NCBI RefSeq assembly: GCF_014839835.1
Contig: NC_071621.1
Span: 16,951,402-17,015,401, forward strand
Direction: 5' to 3'
DNA length: 64,000 nt
DNA from: Dryobates pubescens
Lineage: Eukaryota; Chordata; Aves; Piciformes; Picidae
The position numbers and the translations under genes are program-made. Numbering within the stretch: the first letter of the stretch is position 1; each line of letters starts with the position of its first letter. The notes below the pieces were generated by a model. The model saw nothing but the letters and a program-made list of their open reading frames with translations. It did no database searches and was not told the origin of the DNA. This document shows positions 11,740-24,087 of the stretch, piece after piece.

Positions 11740-12740
11740 CACCATGGCAACAACTGATGGCCAGGGCAACGGAGGGGGGGTGTGGGGTGTGGGGTGTGTG
11801 ACCATGGTGACAGCCAGGGGGTGATCAAGGTGACAACCAGGGGGTGACCATGGTGACAGCTGGGGGGTGACCATGGTGATGATTGGTGGTGGCCATGGCA
11901 ACGGGTGGGGGGTGGCCATGGTGACGTTGGGTGGTGGCCATGGCAACCAGGAGCTGCTGCTGCTGAGTAACCTCCAGCTGAGCCTGAGCAGGGCCAGGGA
12001 TGGGGACAGAGACTGTGACCAGAATGGGGATAGGGATGGGGACAGGGATGAGATGGAGCAAGGAGGGACAGGGATGGGCACAGGGATGGGGACAGGGATG
12101 AGATGGAGCAAGGAGGGGCAGGGATGGGCACAGGGATGGGGACAGGGATGAGATGGAGCAAGGAGGGGCAGGGATGGGCACAGGGATGGGGACAGGGAGG
12201 TGATGGAGCAAGGAGGGGCAGGGATGGGGACAGGGATGGGGACAGGGATGAGATGGAACAAGGAGGGACAGGGATGGGGACAGGGATGAGATGGAGCAAG
12301 AAGGGACAGGGATGGGGACAGGGATGAGATGGAGCAAGGAGGGGCAGGGATGGGGACCGAGATGGGAATGGAGATAGGGACAAAATAAAGATGGATATAG
12401 GACAGGGATGGTGACAGGGGCTGGGACCAGGATGGGGACAGGGATGGGGACAAGACAGGAGTAGGCTGGGACAGGAACTGGGATGGGATAGGGACAGGAA
12501 CAGGAACCTGGCATGGGATGGGGATAGGAACAGGAACTGGGATGGGGACAGGAGTCTAGGATGGGGAGAGGAACCTGGGGTGGGGACAAGAATTGGGATG
12601 AGGACAGGAACTGGGATGGGAGGGGGACAAGAACTTGGGATGGGATGGGGATAGGGACAGGGCTGGGATTGGGACGGGGCTGGGAACTGGGCTGGGATCA
12701 AGGATGGGGACAGGAACAGGGATGGAGACAGGGAAAGGTC
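11740..12740. repeat. GGTGACCATGGTGAC and GGGATGGGGACAGGGATGAG arrays
   Basis: 11740-11950 carries short repeats of GGTGACCATGGTGACA type. 11995-12350 is a roughly 60-bp array (GATGAGATGGAGCAAGGAGG, GGCAGGGATGGGCACAGGGA), degrading into GGGACAGGAACTGGGATG repeats to about 12740. It lies between CNGA4 and CCKBR, and no gene was seen. Confidence 0.85.
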
Positions 12741-12744
12741 CGGA

Positions 12745-13135
12745 GATGGCAGAGGCCGGCGCCAGGATATGCCAGGGGGCGCCCGGGATAAACAGGAACG
12801 GGGACTGCGGGGGGGACACAACTCGGGACCCCCGAGGACACCCCCGGGGACACCCCCTGGGACCCCTGGCCGCAGCCACCTCCTTTCCCTATGCCCCCCT
12901 GCCCGCTGCCGCCCCCGCATCCTCCCGGTGCCCGGTACCACCCTCCCCTATCCCCCTCGGCGGCTCCTCCCCGGGGCTCCCCCCCGCCTCCCGGTGCCGC
13001 CTCCGCCGGGAGCCGCCTGCCGGTCACTCTCCCGGTGGCTCCGGAGCCGAAAGGAGCATCCCGGGGCTTCCCGGGGCTCCTCCCGGTGCCACCGGAGGGG
13101 GGGGTCCCGGTACGCGGCGAAGGTTTCGCGGTACC
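12745..13135 (+). promoter_or_regulatory. CpG-rich 5' region of CCKBR
   Basis: CpG-dense, non-tandem sequence running up to the CCKBR start codon. No TATA box was seen, and several CCGG- and GGGGCTCC-type GC elements are present. Probably the promoter and 5' UTR; the start site is not resolved. Confidence 0.5.
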
Positions 13136-16100
13136 ATGGAGCCCTCAAGCTTTAACGAGACGCTGCCAGAGCTTCTCTGCCGACCCGGGAACGGTTCCGG
13201 TTCCATCAACGGGACCGGGAGCGGCGGCACGGGGAACGGCTCCGTTTGTGACCTCCTGAGGAGGGGTTTCCGCGGGCCACCGGTACCCACAGGTGAGACC
13301 GGAGGAGGGAAAAGGAACTGGGACAGGGGGGAGTGGGGAGGGATCCACCGGTGACACCCCCCCGGCCCCCGTGCCCTCCAGTGATTATCCCGGTGCCTCC
13401 CGGCGCCCGCCCGGTGCCTCCTGCTGCCTCCCGGTGCCCGTGACCCTCCTGCCCGGTGCCCCTTAGTGCCTGCCGGTGCCCCTGATCCTCCTGCCCGGTG
13501 CCTCCGATCCTCCTGCCCGGTGCCCCTCAGTGCCTCCCGGTGCCCCTGATCCTCCTGCCCGGTGCCCCTCAGTGCCTCCCGGTGCCCCTGATCCTCCTGC
13601 CCGGTGCCCCTCAGTGCCTCCCGGTGCCCCTGATCCTCCTGCCCGGTGCCCCTTAGTGCCTCCCGGTGCCCCTGATCCTCCTGCCCAGTGCCCCTTAGTG
13701 CCTGTCCGGTGCCCCTGATCCTCCTGCCCGGTGCCCCTCAGTGCCTCCCGTGCCCCTGCTGCTTCCCCGTGCCCCTTGGTTCTCCTGTCCAGTGCCTCTC
13801 AGTACCTCCCAGTGTACTCCACTGCGCCTCCCAGTGCCTCCCAGTATACCCCACTGTGCTCACCAGTGCCTTCCAGTACATCCCAGTGCCGCCCAGTGTA
13901 CTCCAGAGTGCTTCCCAGCGCCCCCCAGTGTACCACAGAGTGCTTCCCAATGCACCCCAGTGTTCCCCAGGGTACTTCCCACTGCCCCCCAATGTACCCA
14001 GAGTGCTTCCCAGTGTACCCCACTACACCCCAGTGTGCCCCAGAGTGCTTCCCAGCGCCCCCCAGTGTACCACAGAGTGCTTCCCAATGTACCCCAGTGT
14101 TCCCCAGGGTACTTCCCAGTGCCTCCCAATGTACCCAGAGTGCTTCCCAGTGTACCCCACTACACCCCAGTGTTCCCCAGGGTACTTCCCACTGCCCCCC
14201 AATGTACCCAGAGTGCTTCCCAGTGTACCCCACTACACCCCAGTGTGCCCCACAGTGCTTCCCAATGTACCCAGAGTGCTTCCCAGTGTACCCCACTACA
14301 CCCCAGTGTGCCCCAGAGTGCTTCCCACTGCCTCCCAATGTACCCAGAGTGCTTCCCAGTACACCCCAGTGTGCCCCAGAGTGCTTCCCAGTACACCCCA
14401 GTGTACCCCAGAGCGCTTCCCAGTACACCCCAGAGTGCTTCCCAGTGCCTCCCAGTACATCCCAGTGTACCCCAGGTTGGTGTCTCCTCAGCTGGGTTGG
14501 CATTTCCTGAGCCAGAGTGCCAGCAGGGGACTGAGGTGGCACCTCCCCACAGGGGTTGGCACTAAGAAGCTAAGGTGGCATCTCCCCATCTGGGTTGGCA
14601 TCTCCCCAGCCAGGCTGCCAGCAGGGACTGAGGTGGCACCTCCCCAAAGGGGTTGGCACCAAGTTGCTAAGGTGGCATCTCCTCAGCTGGGCTGGCATCT
14701 CCTCAGCCGGGTTGGCATCTCCCCAGCCGGGCTGCCAGCAGGGTACTGAGGTGGCACCTCCCCAGGGGGGTTAGCACCAAGTTGCTAAGGTGGCATCTCC
14801 TCAGCCAGGCTGCCAGCAGGGTACCGAGGTGGCACCTCCCCAAAGAGGCTGGCACCAAGACGCTGAGGAGGTGCCCACATCCCCTTGGCTGCCACCCAAG
14901 TGCTGAGCTGCTCAACCTCTCTTCCTCCCTTCCTCCTCCCTGCCTTGCTGGGGTGTGCCCTGGGCTGTGCACGGGGTTGGTGCCCCAGGGCTGGAGCTGT
15001 GGGCACGGCTGGTGCTCTATGGGCTGATCTTCGGGCTGAGCGTGGTGGGCAACGCCCTGGTGGTTGGCATCCTGGCCCTCAACCGGCACCTGAGGACGGT
15101 CACCAACCTCTTCCTCCTCTCCCTGGCGCTGAGCGACCTGCTGCTGGCACTCTGCTGCATGCCCTTCACCCTCCTGCCCAACCTCATGGGCACCTTCGTC
15201 TTCGGAGAGGGCATCTGCAAGCTCATGGCCTACCTGATGGGTAGGTGGAGGGGGGCAGGGGCTCAGGGGGGGGCAGCTGGCTCCTGAGAGGGTGGCACCA
15301 GCATGGGTAGCGGGAGGGAGGGGCTGCTGGGCTGGCACCAGGATGGGCATCTCCTTGCATCTCCTTGGCTGGGGTGCCAGCAGGATGAGCATCTTGACCA
15401 AAGTTCCACTGGGGTGGCACCAGGATGGCCACCTTCCTTGCTGGAATGGCAGCAGGATGGGCATCTTGACCAAGGGGCCACTGGGCTGGTGCCAGGATGG
15501 GCTTCTCCTTGGCTGGGGTGCCACCAGGATGGACATCTTGGCTGTACCACCAAGATGGGCATCTTCTTGGGTGAGGTGCCACAAGGGTGCCAGCAGGATG
15601 GGCATCTTGGCCAAGGGGCTGGGGTGCTAGCAGGATGGGCACCTTGGCCAAGGTGCCACTGGAGTGCCAGCAGGATGGGCACCTTGGCCAAGGTGCCACT
15701 GGGGTGCCAGCAGGGTGGGCACCTTGACCAAGGTGCCACCAGGATGGGCATCTTCACCTGGGTTCCACCTGGACAGGCATCTCCTTGGCTAGGGTGCCAC
15801 CATAATGGGCATCTCCTTGGTGGCCCTGGGCTGCCCCTGGGGTGGGCACCTCCTTACCTCCATCCCCTGGGGCTGGGGGGGAAGCCGGCTGAGCGAGGCT
15901 GCTGAGCTGGCATCTCCATCCTCCTGAGCATGCAGTCCTCTGCCCTGGGCTCCTGGGCTGCAGCAGGAGAAGTGTGGCCAGCAGGGCCAGGAGGAGATTG
16001 TCCTCCTCTGCTCCACCCTGGGGAGACCTCGCCTGGAGCTGTGTGTCCTGCTCTGGAGCCCCTGTGACAGGAAGGATCTGGAGGTGCTGGAAGGTGTCCA

Positions 16101-19100
16101 GAGACACCTTAGCTCATCTTGGGTCTCCTCATCTCTGGTCTTCTCAGGTCACCTTGGGTCTCCTCACCTCATTTTGGGTCTCTTCATGTAATTTTGGATC
16201 TTCTCAAGTCACCTTGGGTCTCTTCATGTAACTTTTGATCTCGGGTCATCTTGGGTCTCCTCATGTCATCCTGGGTTTCTTTGTGTCATTTTGGATCTCC
16301 TCATGCCATTTGGGGCCTCTTCACATCATTTTGGGTCTACATCTCCCCCTCTGCTCCACGCTGCTGAGACCACAGCTGGAGCTCTGTGTCCAGCTCTGGA
16401 GCCTCTGTTCCAGGAGGGATCTGGAGGGGCTGGAAGGTGTCCAGAGCAGGGCCATGAGGAGGAGCAGAGGGCTGGAGCTGCTCTGCTGTGAGGACAGACT
16501 GAGAGAGTTGGGGCTGTACAGTCTGGAGAGGAGAAGGCTCTGAGGAGACCTTCTTGTGGCCTTCCAGGATCTGCAGGGGGCTACAGGAAAGCTGGGGAGG
16601 GACTATTGAGAGTGTCGGGGAGGGATAGGACTGGGGGGGATGGATCCAAGGGGGAAGAAAATGGATCCAAGCTAGAGGAGAGCAGCTTGAGATTAGACCT
16701 TAGGAAGAAGTTCTTCCCCATGAGGGTGGTGAGAGCCTGGCACAAGCTGCCCAGGGAGGTGGTGGAAGCCTCATCCCTGGAGGTGTTGAAGGGCAGGCTG
16801 GAGGTGGCTGTGAGCAGCCTGCTCTGGTGTGAGGAGTCCCTGGGGTGGGGTTGGAGCTGGCTGAGCCTTGAGGTCCCTTCCAAGCCTCTGATGATTCTCT
16901 GATGGCTGTTCTGCCCCCTCCCCCTGCAGGGGTCTCGGTCTCGGTGTCCACCTTCAGCCTGGTGGCCATCGCCATCGAGCGGCACAGTGCCATCTGCCAC
17001 CCGCTGCAGGCCCGCGCCTGGCAGACTCGCTCCCATGCCTGCAGGGTCATCGGTGCCACCTGGACCTTCTCCCTCCTCCTCATGCTGCCCTATGCCATCT
17101 ACAGCACCACCCGGGCAGGGCCCTTCAGGGCCGTGCAGTGCGTCCACGCCTGGCCCAGCGAGAAGGTGCGGCAGGGATGGTGAGTTCTGGAGGGGGCACC
17201 CGAGCCTGTGCCACCGGGGATGCCAGCTGTGGGGGCACTGATTTGGCTGAGGTGCCACCAGGATGGTAGACTACTCCACCAGGCTTCCTTCCCATACCCA
17301 GGTGCCACCAGAGCGCCATCTGTGGGGGCATTGCCTTGACTGAGGTGCCACCAGAGTGCCACCATGATGGCCAATTCCTCAACCAAGCTTCCTTTCCATG
17401 CCAAGGTGCCACCATGATGGCAAACTCCTCAGCCAGGTTTCCTTCCCATGCCCAGGTACCACCAGAGCACCACCATGGTGGTCAACTCCTCAACTAGACT
17501 TCCTGTGCATGCCAAAGTGCCACCAAGGTGCCATCTATGGTGGCATCTTCCTTGCCAAGGTGCCACCAGGGTGCACTCTGTAGAGGCATCGACTTAGCCA
17601 AGATGCCACCATGATGGCAAATTCCTCAAGCAGGCTTCCTTCCCATGCCAAGGTACCACCAGGGTGCCTTCTGTGGTGGCACCTTCTCGACCAAGGTGCC
17701 ACCATGATGGCAAACTCCTCCACTGGGCTTCCGTCCCACACCAAGGTGCCCCTGGGCTGCTGCTTGGGTTGGGCAGGAGGGCACCAAGGGGTTGAGGGCA
17801 CCTTCAGAGAGGTTGGAGGGTGTGGGGTGGTGGAGTCATGGGAGGCTTTGGGGTGGGAAGAGTTTGGATCCTGTGGGTCCATCATTCCATGACTGCACCA
17901 TTCCCTGGTTCCACCATCCCATCATTCCCTGGTTCTGTGATGCCCTAGTTCCATCATTCTGGTTTTGCATAATTCCCTGCTTCTGTGGTTGCAACATTCC
18001 ACAACTGCATCACTCCCTGGTTCCACAGTTCCATGACTGCCTCAGTTCCCAGTTCCATGACAGCATCATTCCGTGACTGCACCGTTCCCTGGTTCTGTGG
18101 TTCCATGATTGCACCAGTCCCTGGTTCCATGGTTCCACAATTGCATCATTCCATGGTTCCATCATTCCATGGTTCTGTGACTCCCTAGTTCCATCATTCT
18201 GTTTTTGCACCATCCCCTGGTTCCTGGCTTCCATGACTGCACCATTCCCTGCTTCCACCATTGCATCACTCCTTGGTTCTAGGGTTCCACAACTACACCC
18301 TTTCCTGGTTCCATGGATCCACAACTGCACCACTCCCTGGTTCCATCATTCCATGGTTCCAGCCACCCACTGTTCTGTCACTCCAGAATGGCCTCACTCT
18401 ATGGGTCCCTGGTTCCATCATTTCCTGGCTCCATCATTCCATGGTTTCCTGGTTCCACCATTCCATGACTGCATTCCATGGTTCCACGACTGCACCATTC
18501 CACTCTTACATCATTCCCTGCTTCCAGCACTCCATAGTTCTGTGATTCCCTAGTTCCATCAATCTGTTTTTCCATCATTCCATGGTTCCATGATTTCCTG
18601 GTTCCATCATTCCATGACTGCATCATTCCATGGTTCCAGCCACCCACTGTTCCATCGTTCCAGGATTGCCTCACTCCATGGTTCCTTCATTTCCTGGCTC
18701 CACGCTTCCATCATTCCCTGACTGCATCATTCCCTGCTTCCACAATGACACATTTCCCTGGTTCCATCATTCCCAAATTGCATCATTCCATCTTTCCATC
18801 ATGCCATGGTTCTGTGATGCCTTAGTTCCATCATTCTGGTTTTGCACCACTCCCTGGATCCGGGGTTCCACGACTGCACCATTCCCTGGTTTCATGGTTC
18901 CATCATTCCAGGACTGCCTCACTCCATGGTTCCCTGGTTCCATCGTTTCCTGGCTCCATGCTTCCATCATCACATAACTGCAACATGCCATGGTTCTGTG
19001 GTTCCACAACTGCATCATTCCATGGTTCCATCATTCCATGGTTCTGTGGTGCCTTAGCTCCAGCATTCTGGCTTTGCATCATTCCCTGCTTCCGTGGTTG

Positions 19101-21617
19101 CAGCATCGCACAATTCCCTGGTTCCCGGGTTCCACAGTTGCATCATTCCCTGGTTCCTTCATTCCACAACTACACCATTCCATCATTCCATGGTTCTGCG
19201 ACGCCCTAGTTCCATCATTCTGGTTTTGCATCGCTCCCTGCTTCCGCAGCGTCGCGCAATTCCCTGGGTCCGTGGTTCCACGACCGCACCATCCCCTGGC
19301 TCCATCATTCCATGGTTCTGGGATTCCCTACTTCCACCATTCAGGTTTTGCATCATGCCGTGTTTCCATCATTCCATGCCTGCATCATTCCATGGTTCCA
19401 GCCAAGCACTGTTCCATCATTCTAGGATTGCCTCGCTCCATGGTTCCCTGGTTCCGTCATTCCACAGCTGCATCATTCCCTGGTACCAGGATTCCATCAT
19501 GCCATGGTTCCATCATCCCCTGCTTCCAGGATTCCATCATGCCATGGTTCCATCATTCCCTGGTTCCAGGATTCCATGACTGCATCATTCCCTGGTACCA
19601 GGATTCCATCATGCCATGGTTCCATCATCCCCTGCTTCCAGGATTCCATGACTGCATCATTCCCTGGTACCAGGATTCCATCATGCCATGGTTCCATCAT
19701 TCCCTGCTTCCAGGATTCCATGACTGCATCATTCCCTGGTACCAGGATTCCATCATGCCATGGTTCCATCAATCCCTGCTTCCAGGATTCCATGACTGCA
19801 TCATTCCCTGGTACCAGGATTCCATCATGCCATGGTTCCATCATGCCCTGGTTCCAGGATTCCATCATGCCATGGTTCCATGACTCCATCATTCCCTGGT
19901 TCCAGGATTCCATCATTCCCTGGTTCCAGGATTCCATGACTGCATCATTCCCTAGTTCCAGGATGCCATCATGCCATGGTTCCATGATTCTGTGGTTGCA
20001 TCATTCCCTGGTTCCAGGACTCCATCATGCCATGGTTCCATCATTCCCTGGCTCCATCATTCCATGACTGCACCATTCCCTGGTTCCAGGATTCCATCAT
20101 GCCATGGTTCCATCATTCCCTGGCTCCAGGATTCCATCATGCCATGGTTCCATCATTCCCTGGCTCCATCATTCCCTGGTTCCAGGATTCCATCATGCCA
20201 TGGTTCCATCATTCCCTGGCTCCATCATTCCATGACTGCACCATTCCCTGGTTCCAGGATTTCATCATGCCATGGTTCCATCATTCCCTGGCTCCAGGAT
20301 TCCATCATGCCATGGTTCCATCATTCCCTGGCTCCATCATTCCATGACTGCATCATTCCCTGGTTCCAGGATTCCATGGTTCCCTGGCTGCATCATTCCA
20401 TAGTTCCCCGATCCCATCGTTCCATGACTCCATAGCTCCCTGATTCCCTGGTTCCACCATTCCCTCAGTCCCTAGCTCCAAGGTCCCACCCTGGTTCTAT
20501 CACTCCATAATTCCACCACAGCTCCATCGCTGCTCATTCCATGTCCCCACACCCTGGGTGCTCTCCCCGCTCCCTGTCCCCCCGCGCTGGGTGCTGTCGC
20601 CCATGCCCACGCGCTGGGTGCTGTGCCCACACCCCGGCCCTGTGCCAGGTACGTGCTGCTGCTGCTGCTGCTGTTCTTCGTGCCGGGGTTGGTGCTGTCG
20701 GTGTCCTATGGCCTCATCTCCAGGGAGCTCTGCCGGGGGCTGCGCTTCCAGATGGACCTCAAGGGGAAGCCCCCAGGTGAGGACCTCACCAGCCACGGCC
20801 AACGGCCTCCAGCTGCCACCAGCCATGACCGTGCCCCCAAGGTGCCCCCAGCAGCCTGGGGTTACCCTAACCACCCCCAAGTCCCTCTCCATGCCCACCT
20901 CCCCATGGCACCACCATCCATGGCCACCTCCAAGTCCCATCCCTGTGCCCACCTCCCTGAAGCACCACCACCCATGCCCACCTCCCCCCAGTGCCACCAC
21001 ACCCCTCGTGCTCACCCTACCCACCTCCAAGCCCCTCCCCTGCGATGCCCACCTGGTGCCCACCTTCTTCTCGCTCTCTCTCTCCCTCTCCAGCTCTGGT
21101 GGCCGGCGAGGAGGACGGGGACGGCTGTTCGCTGCCCGCGGCGGCGCCTGGCACGGGGCTGGAGCTGCGGGGAGCGGCGGGCGGCAGCGGCGGGGAGCGG
21201 GCACGGGTCAGCAGCTGGCAGGCGCAGCTGGCGGCCAAGCGGCGGGTGATCCGCATGCTGGTGGTGATCGTGGCCCTCTTCTTCCTCTGCTGGCTGCCCA
21301 TCTTCGCCGCCAACACCTGGAGGGCCTTCTCCCCCCGGGCTGCCCAGCGGGCGCTGGCTGGCACCCCCATCTCCTTCATCCACCTGCTGGCCTACGCCTC
21401 GGCCTGCGCCAACCCCCTGGTCTACTGCTTCCTGAACCGCCGCTTCCGCCAGGCCCTGCTGGCCGCCGCTGCCCGCGCCGGCCGCTGCCGCCCCCGCGCC
21501 CGCCCGTGCCAGCCCCTGCCCCACCACCACCCCCAGGAGCTGCCCGCCGCCCCCACCAGCAGCGCCTGGCACTCCAGGGGCAGCTGCACCACCGTCAGCA
21601 GCCTGGGCCCGCCCTGA
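13136..21617 (+). CDS. CCKBR: CCKBR, gastrin/cholecystokinin type B receptor
   Basis: A class A G-protein-coupled receptor for CCK and gastrin, signalling through Gq at the plasma membrane. Five exons join in phase: 13136-13292, 14989-15240, 16930-17179, 20649-20776 and 21094-21617, giving 436 residues (human 447). The N-terminus has four N-glycosylation sequons (NET, NGS, NGT, NGS). TM2 has LSLALSDLLLA. TM3 ends in ERH (153-155) where E/DRY is usual and human has ERY. TM5 begins YVLLLLLLFFVPG, TM6 is LFFLCWLPIFAANTW, and TM7 has NPLVY (369-373). HLRTVTN, MPFTLLPNLMGTF and QARAWQTRSHA match the human receptor. The start was chosen as the ATG opening the sequon-rich N-terminus in a CpG-rich context. 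Introns 1-3 are filled with arrays, and intron 2 also has CR1. Confidence 0.96.
13385..14480. repeat. Two minisatellites in CCKBR intron 1
   Basis: 13385-13745 is a 42-bp array (CCTGATCCTCCTGCCCGGTG, CCCCTCAGTGCCTCCCGGTG). 13750-14480 is an array of CCCAGTGTACCCCAGAGTGCTTCC units with a higher-order period near 120 bp. Open frames at 13688-14749 and 13799-14542 are repeat products. Confidence 0.9.
14480..15800. repeat. GGCATCTCC and GGATGGGCATCTTGG repeats around CCKBR exon 2
   Basis: 14480-14870 carries TGGCATCTCCCCAGCCGGGC / TGAGGTGGCACCTCCCC units of about 90-100 bp. 15290-15800 carries GCCAGCAGGATGGGCATCTTGG units. The two related arrays sit on either side of exon 2 (14989-15240), suggesting an array interrupted by the exon. 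Confidence 0.8.
15990..16905 (+). mobile_element. CR1 LINE 3' fragments in CCKBR intron 2
   Basis: 15990-16110 and 16343-16905 match the CR1 3' region: GAGCCTCTGTTCCAGGAGG, GATCTGGAGG-GCTGGAAGGTGTCCAGAG, then a tail with GAGGTCCCTTCCAAGCC. Between them 16112-16340 is an array of TTGGGTCTCTTCATGTAATT type. The fragments are 5'-truncated and lack reverse-transcriptase sequence, as usual for bird CR1. They lie inside the transcribed intron, sense to CCKBR. Confidence 0.85.
17250..17760. repeat. AAGGTGCCACCATGATGGC array, CCKBR intron 3
   Basis: Seven or eight units of about 50-60 bp with CTTCCTTCCCATGCCAAGGT, GCCACCATGATGGCAAACTC and CTCAGCCAGG. Diverged copies; non-coding. Confidence 0.85.
17880..20530. 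repeat. 2.6-kb CCATCATTCCATGGTTCC array, CCKBR intron 3
   Basis: Basic units of 14-18 bp (CATCATTCCCTGGTTCCA) are organised at 19480-20400 into a 72-bp higher-order unit (GGATTCCATGACTGCATCAT, TCCCTGGTACCAGGATTCC, ATCATGCCATGGTTCC). Homogeneity rises toward the right, so that end was amplified most recently. It fills most of intron 3. Confidence 0.95.
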
Positions 21618-21619
21618 CG

Positions 21620-22860
21620 GGGCGGCTGTGCCCACAATGTGCCCGGCCTGCGTCCGAAAATGTGCCCTCAATGTGCCCACTTTGTGCCCAGATCTGCCCA
21701 CCTTGTGTCCAGAATGTGCCCACCCTGTGCCCAATCTATGCCCACAATGTGCCCACTTTGTGCCCAGATCTGCCCACCCTGTGCCCAATCTATGCCCACA
21801 ATGTGCCCAATCTGTGCCCAGATCTGCCCACCTTGTGTCCAGAATGTGCCCACCCTGTGCCCAATCTATGCCCACAATGTGCCCAATCTGTGCCCAGATC
21901 TGCCCACCCTGTGCCCAATCTATGCCCACAATGTGCCCACTTTGTGCCCAGATCTGCCCACCTTGTGTCCAGAATGTGCCCACCCTGTGCCCAATCTATG
22001 CCCACAATGTGCCCAATCTGTGCCCAGATCTGCCCACCTTGTGTCCAGAATGTGCCCACCCTGTGCCCAATCTATGCCCACAATGTGCCCAATCTGTGCC
22101 CAGATCTGCCCACCTTGTGTCCAGAATGTGCCCACCCTGTGCCCAATCTATGCCCACAATGTGCTCAATCTGTGCCCAGATCTGCCCACCTTGTGTCCAG
22201 AATGTGCCCACCCTGTGCCCAATCTATGCCCACAATGTGCCCAATCTGTGCCCAGATCTGCCCACCATGTGTCCAGAATGTGCCCACCCTGTGCCCAATC
22301 TATGCCCACAATGTGCCCAATCTGTGCCCAGATCTGCCCACCTTGTGTCCAGAATGTGCCCACCCTGTGCCCAATCTATGCCCACAATGTGCCCAATCTG
22401 TGCCCAGATCTGCCCACCTTGTGTCCAGAATGTGCCCACCCTGTGCCCAATCTATGCCCACAATATGCCCAATCTGTGCCCAGATCTGCCCACCTTGTGT
22501 CCAGAATGTGCCCACCCTGTGCCCAATCTGTGCCCAGATCTGCCCACCTTGTGTCCAGAATGTGCCCACCCTGCACCAAACAAGTGCCCAGAATGTGCCC
22601 ACTTTCTGCTCAAAACAGTGCCCACCACGTGCCCAGAATCTGCCCACTTTGCACCCACCTTGTGTCCAGAATGTGCCCACCCTGCACCAAACAAGTGCCC
22701 AGAATGTGCCCACTTTCTGCTCAAAATGGTACCCACCTTGTGTCCAGAATGTGCCCACATTATGCCCAGCAAGTACAAAGAATGTGTCCACCTCGTGCCC
22801 ACAACGTGCCCACTTTCTGCCCCCAAAATGCACTCTCTACCCAACCTGTGCCCAGACTCT
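21620..22860. repeat. 76-bp TGTGCCCA minisatellite downstream of CCKBR
   Basis: About twelve near-identical 76-bp units at 21690-22590 (CCCAATCTGTGCCCAGATCT, GCCCACCTTGTGTCCAGAAT, GTGCCCACCCTGTGCCCAAT, CTATGCCCACAATGTG), then looser copies. Because 76 is not a multiple of three, the reading phase rotates, yet all frames stay open; the long frames at 20558-23140 and 21628-23520 arise this way. Confidence 0.95.
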
Positions 22861-22865
22861 GCCCA

Positions 22866-23142
22866 CCTTCACCGCCAACACCTGGAGGGCTGTCTTCCCC
22901 AAGGCTGCCCAGGGGGCACTGGCTGGCACCCCCATCTCCTTCACCCACCTGCTGGCCTACACCTCGGCCTGTGCCAACCCCCTGCTCTATTGCTTCCTGA
23001 ACCGCTGCTTCCGCCAGGCCCTGCTGGCCACCCCCCTGCCCACCCTTGCCAGCCCCTGCCCCACCCCCAGGAGCTGCCCCCCACTGCCCCCAGCAGTGCC
23101 TGGCACTCCAGGGGCAGCTGCACCACTGCCAGCAGCCTGACG
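22866..23142 (+). pseudogene. Partial duplicate of CCKBR exon 5 (copy 1)
   Basis: Nearly collinear with the end of CCKBR exon 5 (about 21309-21617): NTWRA, AGTPISFTHLLAYTSACANP, LLYCFLNRCFRQALLA, and the final TSSAWHSRG-type segment. It lacks everything 5' of TM6-TM7, differs at many codons and has an internal deletion in the Arg-rich tail, so it cannot be a receptor. The duplicated block carries CCKBR's own 3' sequence (GGGGGGCTGTGCCC) and is embedded in the TGTGCCC array, so exon end and array were duplicated together. Confidence 0.9.
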
Positions 23143-23595
23143 GGGGGGCTGTGCCCAGAATGTCTCCACTTTATGCCCATCTTGTGCCCACAATCTACCC
23201 ACAAGGTGCCCAACCTATGTCCAGGATGTGCCCACTTGGTGCCCCAAAATGCACCCACTCTATGCTCAATTACAGTCCCAAATCTGCCCACTTTGTGCCC
23301 AGAACCCGACCACTCTGTGCCCACTTTGTGCCCAAAATTGTGCCCACCCTGTGTCCAGAGTGTGCCCACTTTCTGCCCAAAATTGTGCCCACCCTGTGTC
23401 CAGAGTGTGCCCACTTTCTGCCCAAAATTGTGCCCACCCTGTGTCCAGAGTGTGCCCACTTTGTGCCCAAAATTGTGCCCACCCTGTGTCCAGAGTGTGC
23501 CCACTTTCTGCCCCCAATAATGTTCTCACCCTGGACCAAACCTGTGCCCAGAATCTGCCCACTTTGTGCCCAGCATGTGCCCCCTTTCTGCCCAG
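23143..23595. repeat. 45-bp TGTGCCCA array
   Basis: At 23320-23515 there are four units of 45 bp (CCCACTTTCTGCCCAAAATT, GTGCCCACCCTGTGTCCAGA, GTGTG), flanked by looser copies. A sibling of the 76-bp array upstream. Confidence 0.9.
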
Positions 23596-23597
23596 GA

Positions 23598-23722
23598 CTG
23601 TGCCCATCTCCTTCTTCCCCCTGCTGGCCTGGGCCTGTGCCAATCTCCTGCCCTGCTGCTTCCTGAACTGCTTCCACCAGCCTGGGCCTACCCTGACAGG
23701 GGGGGCTGTGCCTGCAATGTGC
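23598..23722 (+). pseudogene. Partial duplicate of CCKBR exon 5 (copy 2, more decayed)
   Basis: A shorter, more diverged remnant of the same block: PISF, LLAWACANLLPCCFLNCFHQ, then a gap to CTGACAGGGGGGGCTGTGCC, the exon end and 3' junction. Deletions relative to CCKBR remove the Arg-rich tail. It too is followed by TGTGCCCA repeats. Its greater decay suggests it is older than, or derived from, copy 1. Confidence 0.8.
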
Positions 23723-24085
23723 CCACCTGATGCCCAGAATCTGCCCAACCCGTGCCCACCTCCTGCCCAGAAGGGTGCTACTTTCTGCCCAACCTGTCAC
23801 CAGAATGTGCCGTCTTTGTACCCAAAAGTGTACCCACCCCGTGCCCAAATCGTGCCCACAACTTGCTCACCCTGTGCCCTGTTTGTGCCCCCTTTCTGCC
23901 CCAAAATGTACCCAGAATGTGCCCAGCAAGCACACAGAATCTGGCTACTTTGTGCCCAACTTCTGCCCACCCTCTATCCACCTTGTATCCAGAATGTGCC
24001 CAGAGCATGCCCACTTTCTGCCCAAAAATGTGCCCATCCTCTGCCAACTACTGTCCAGAATGTGCCCACCCAGTGCCCACTTTGT
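23723..24085. repeat. Diverged TGTGCCCA repeats
   Basis: Continuation of the TGTGCCCAC-type array with little regular period, ending where the 44-bp array begins. No gene seen. Confidence 0.75.
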
Positions 24086-24087
24086 GT

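Noticed and set aside
22866-23142. Second functional CCK receptor gene
   Set aside because: Only the TM6-TM7 end is present, with deletions and no upstream exons, and it is embedded in satellite.
20558-23520. Very long open frames (up to about 860 codons) running from CCKBR exons into TGTGCCCA repeats
   Set aside because: The 76-bp unit is stop-free in every frame, so openness is expected. Only the exon 4 and exon 5 parts match CCKBR, with clear splice sites.
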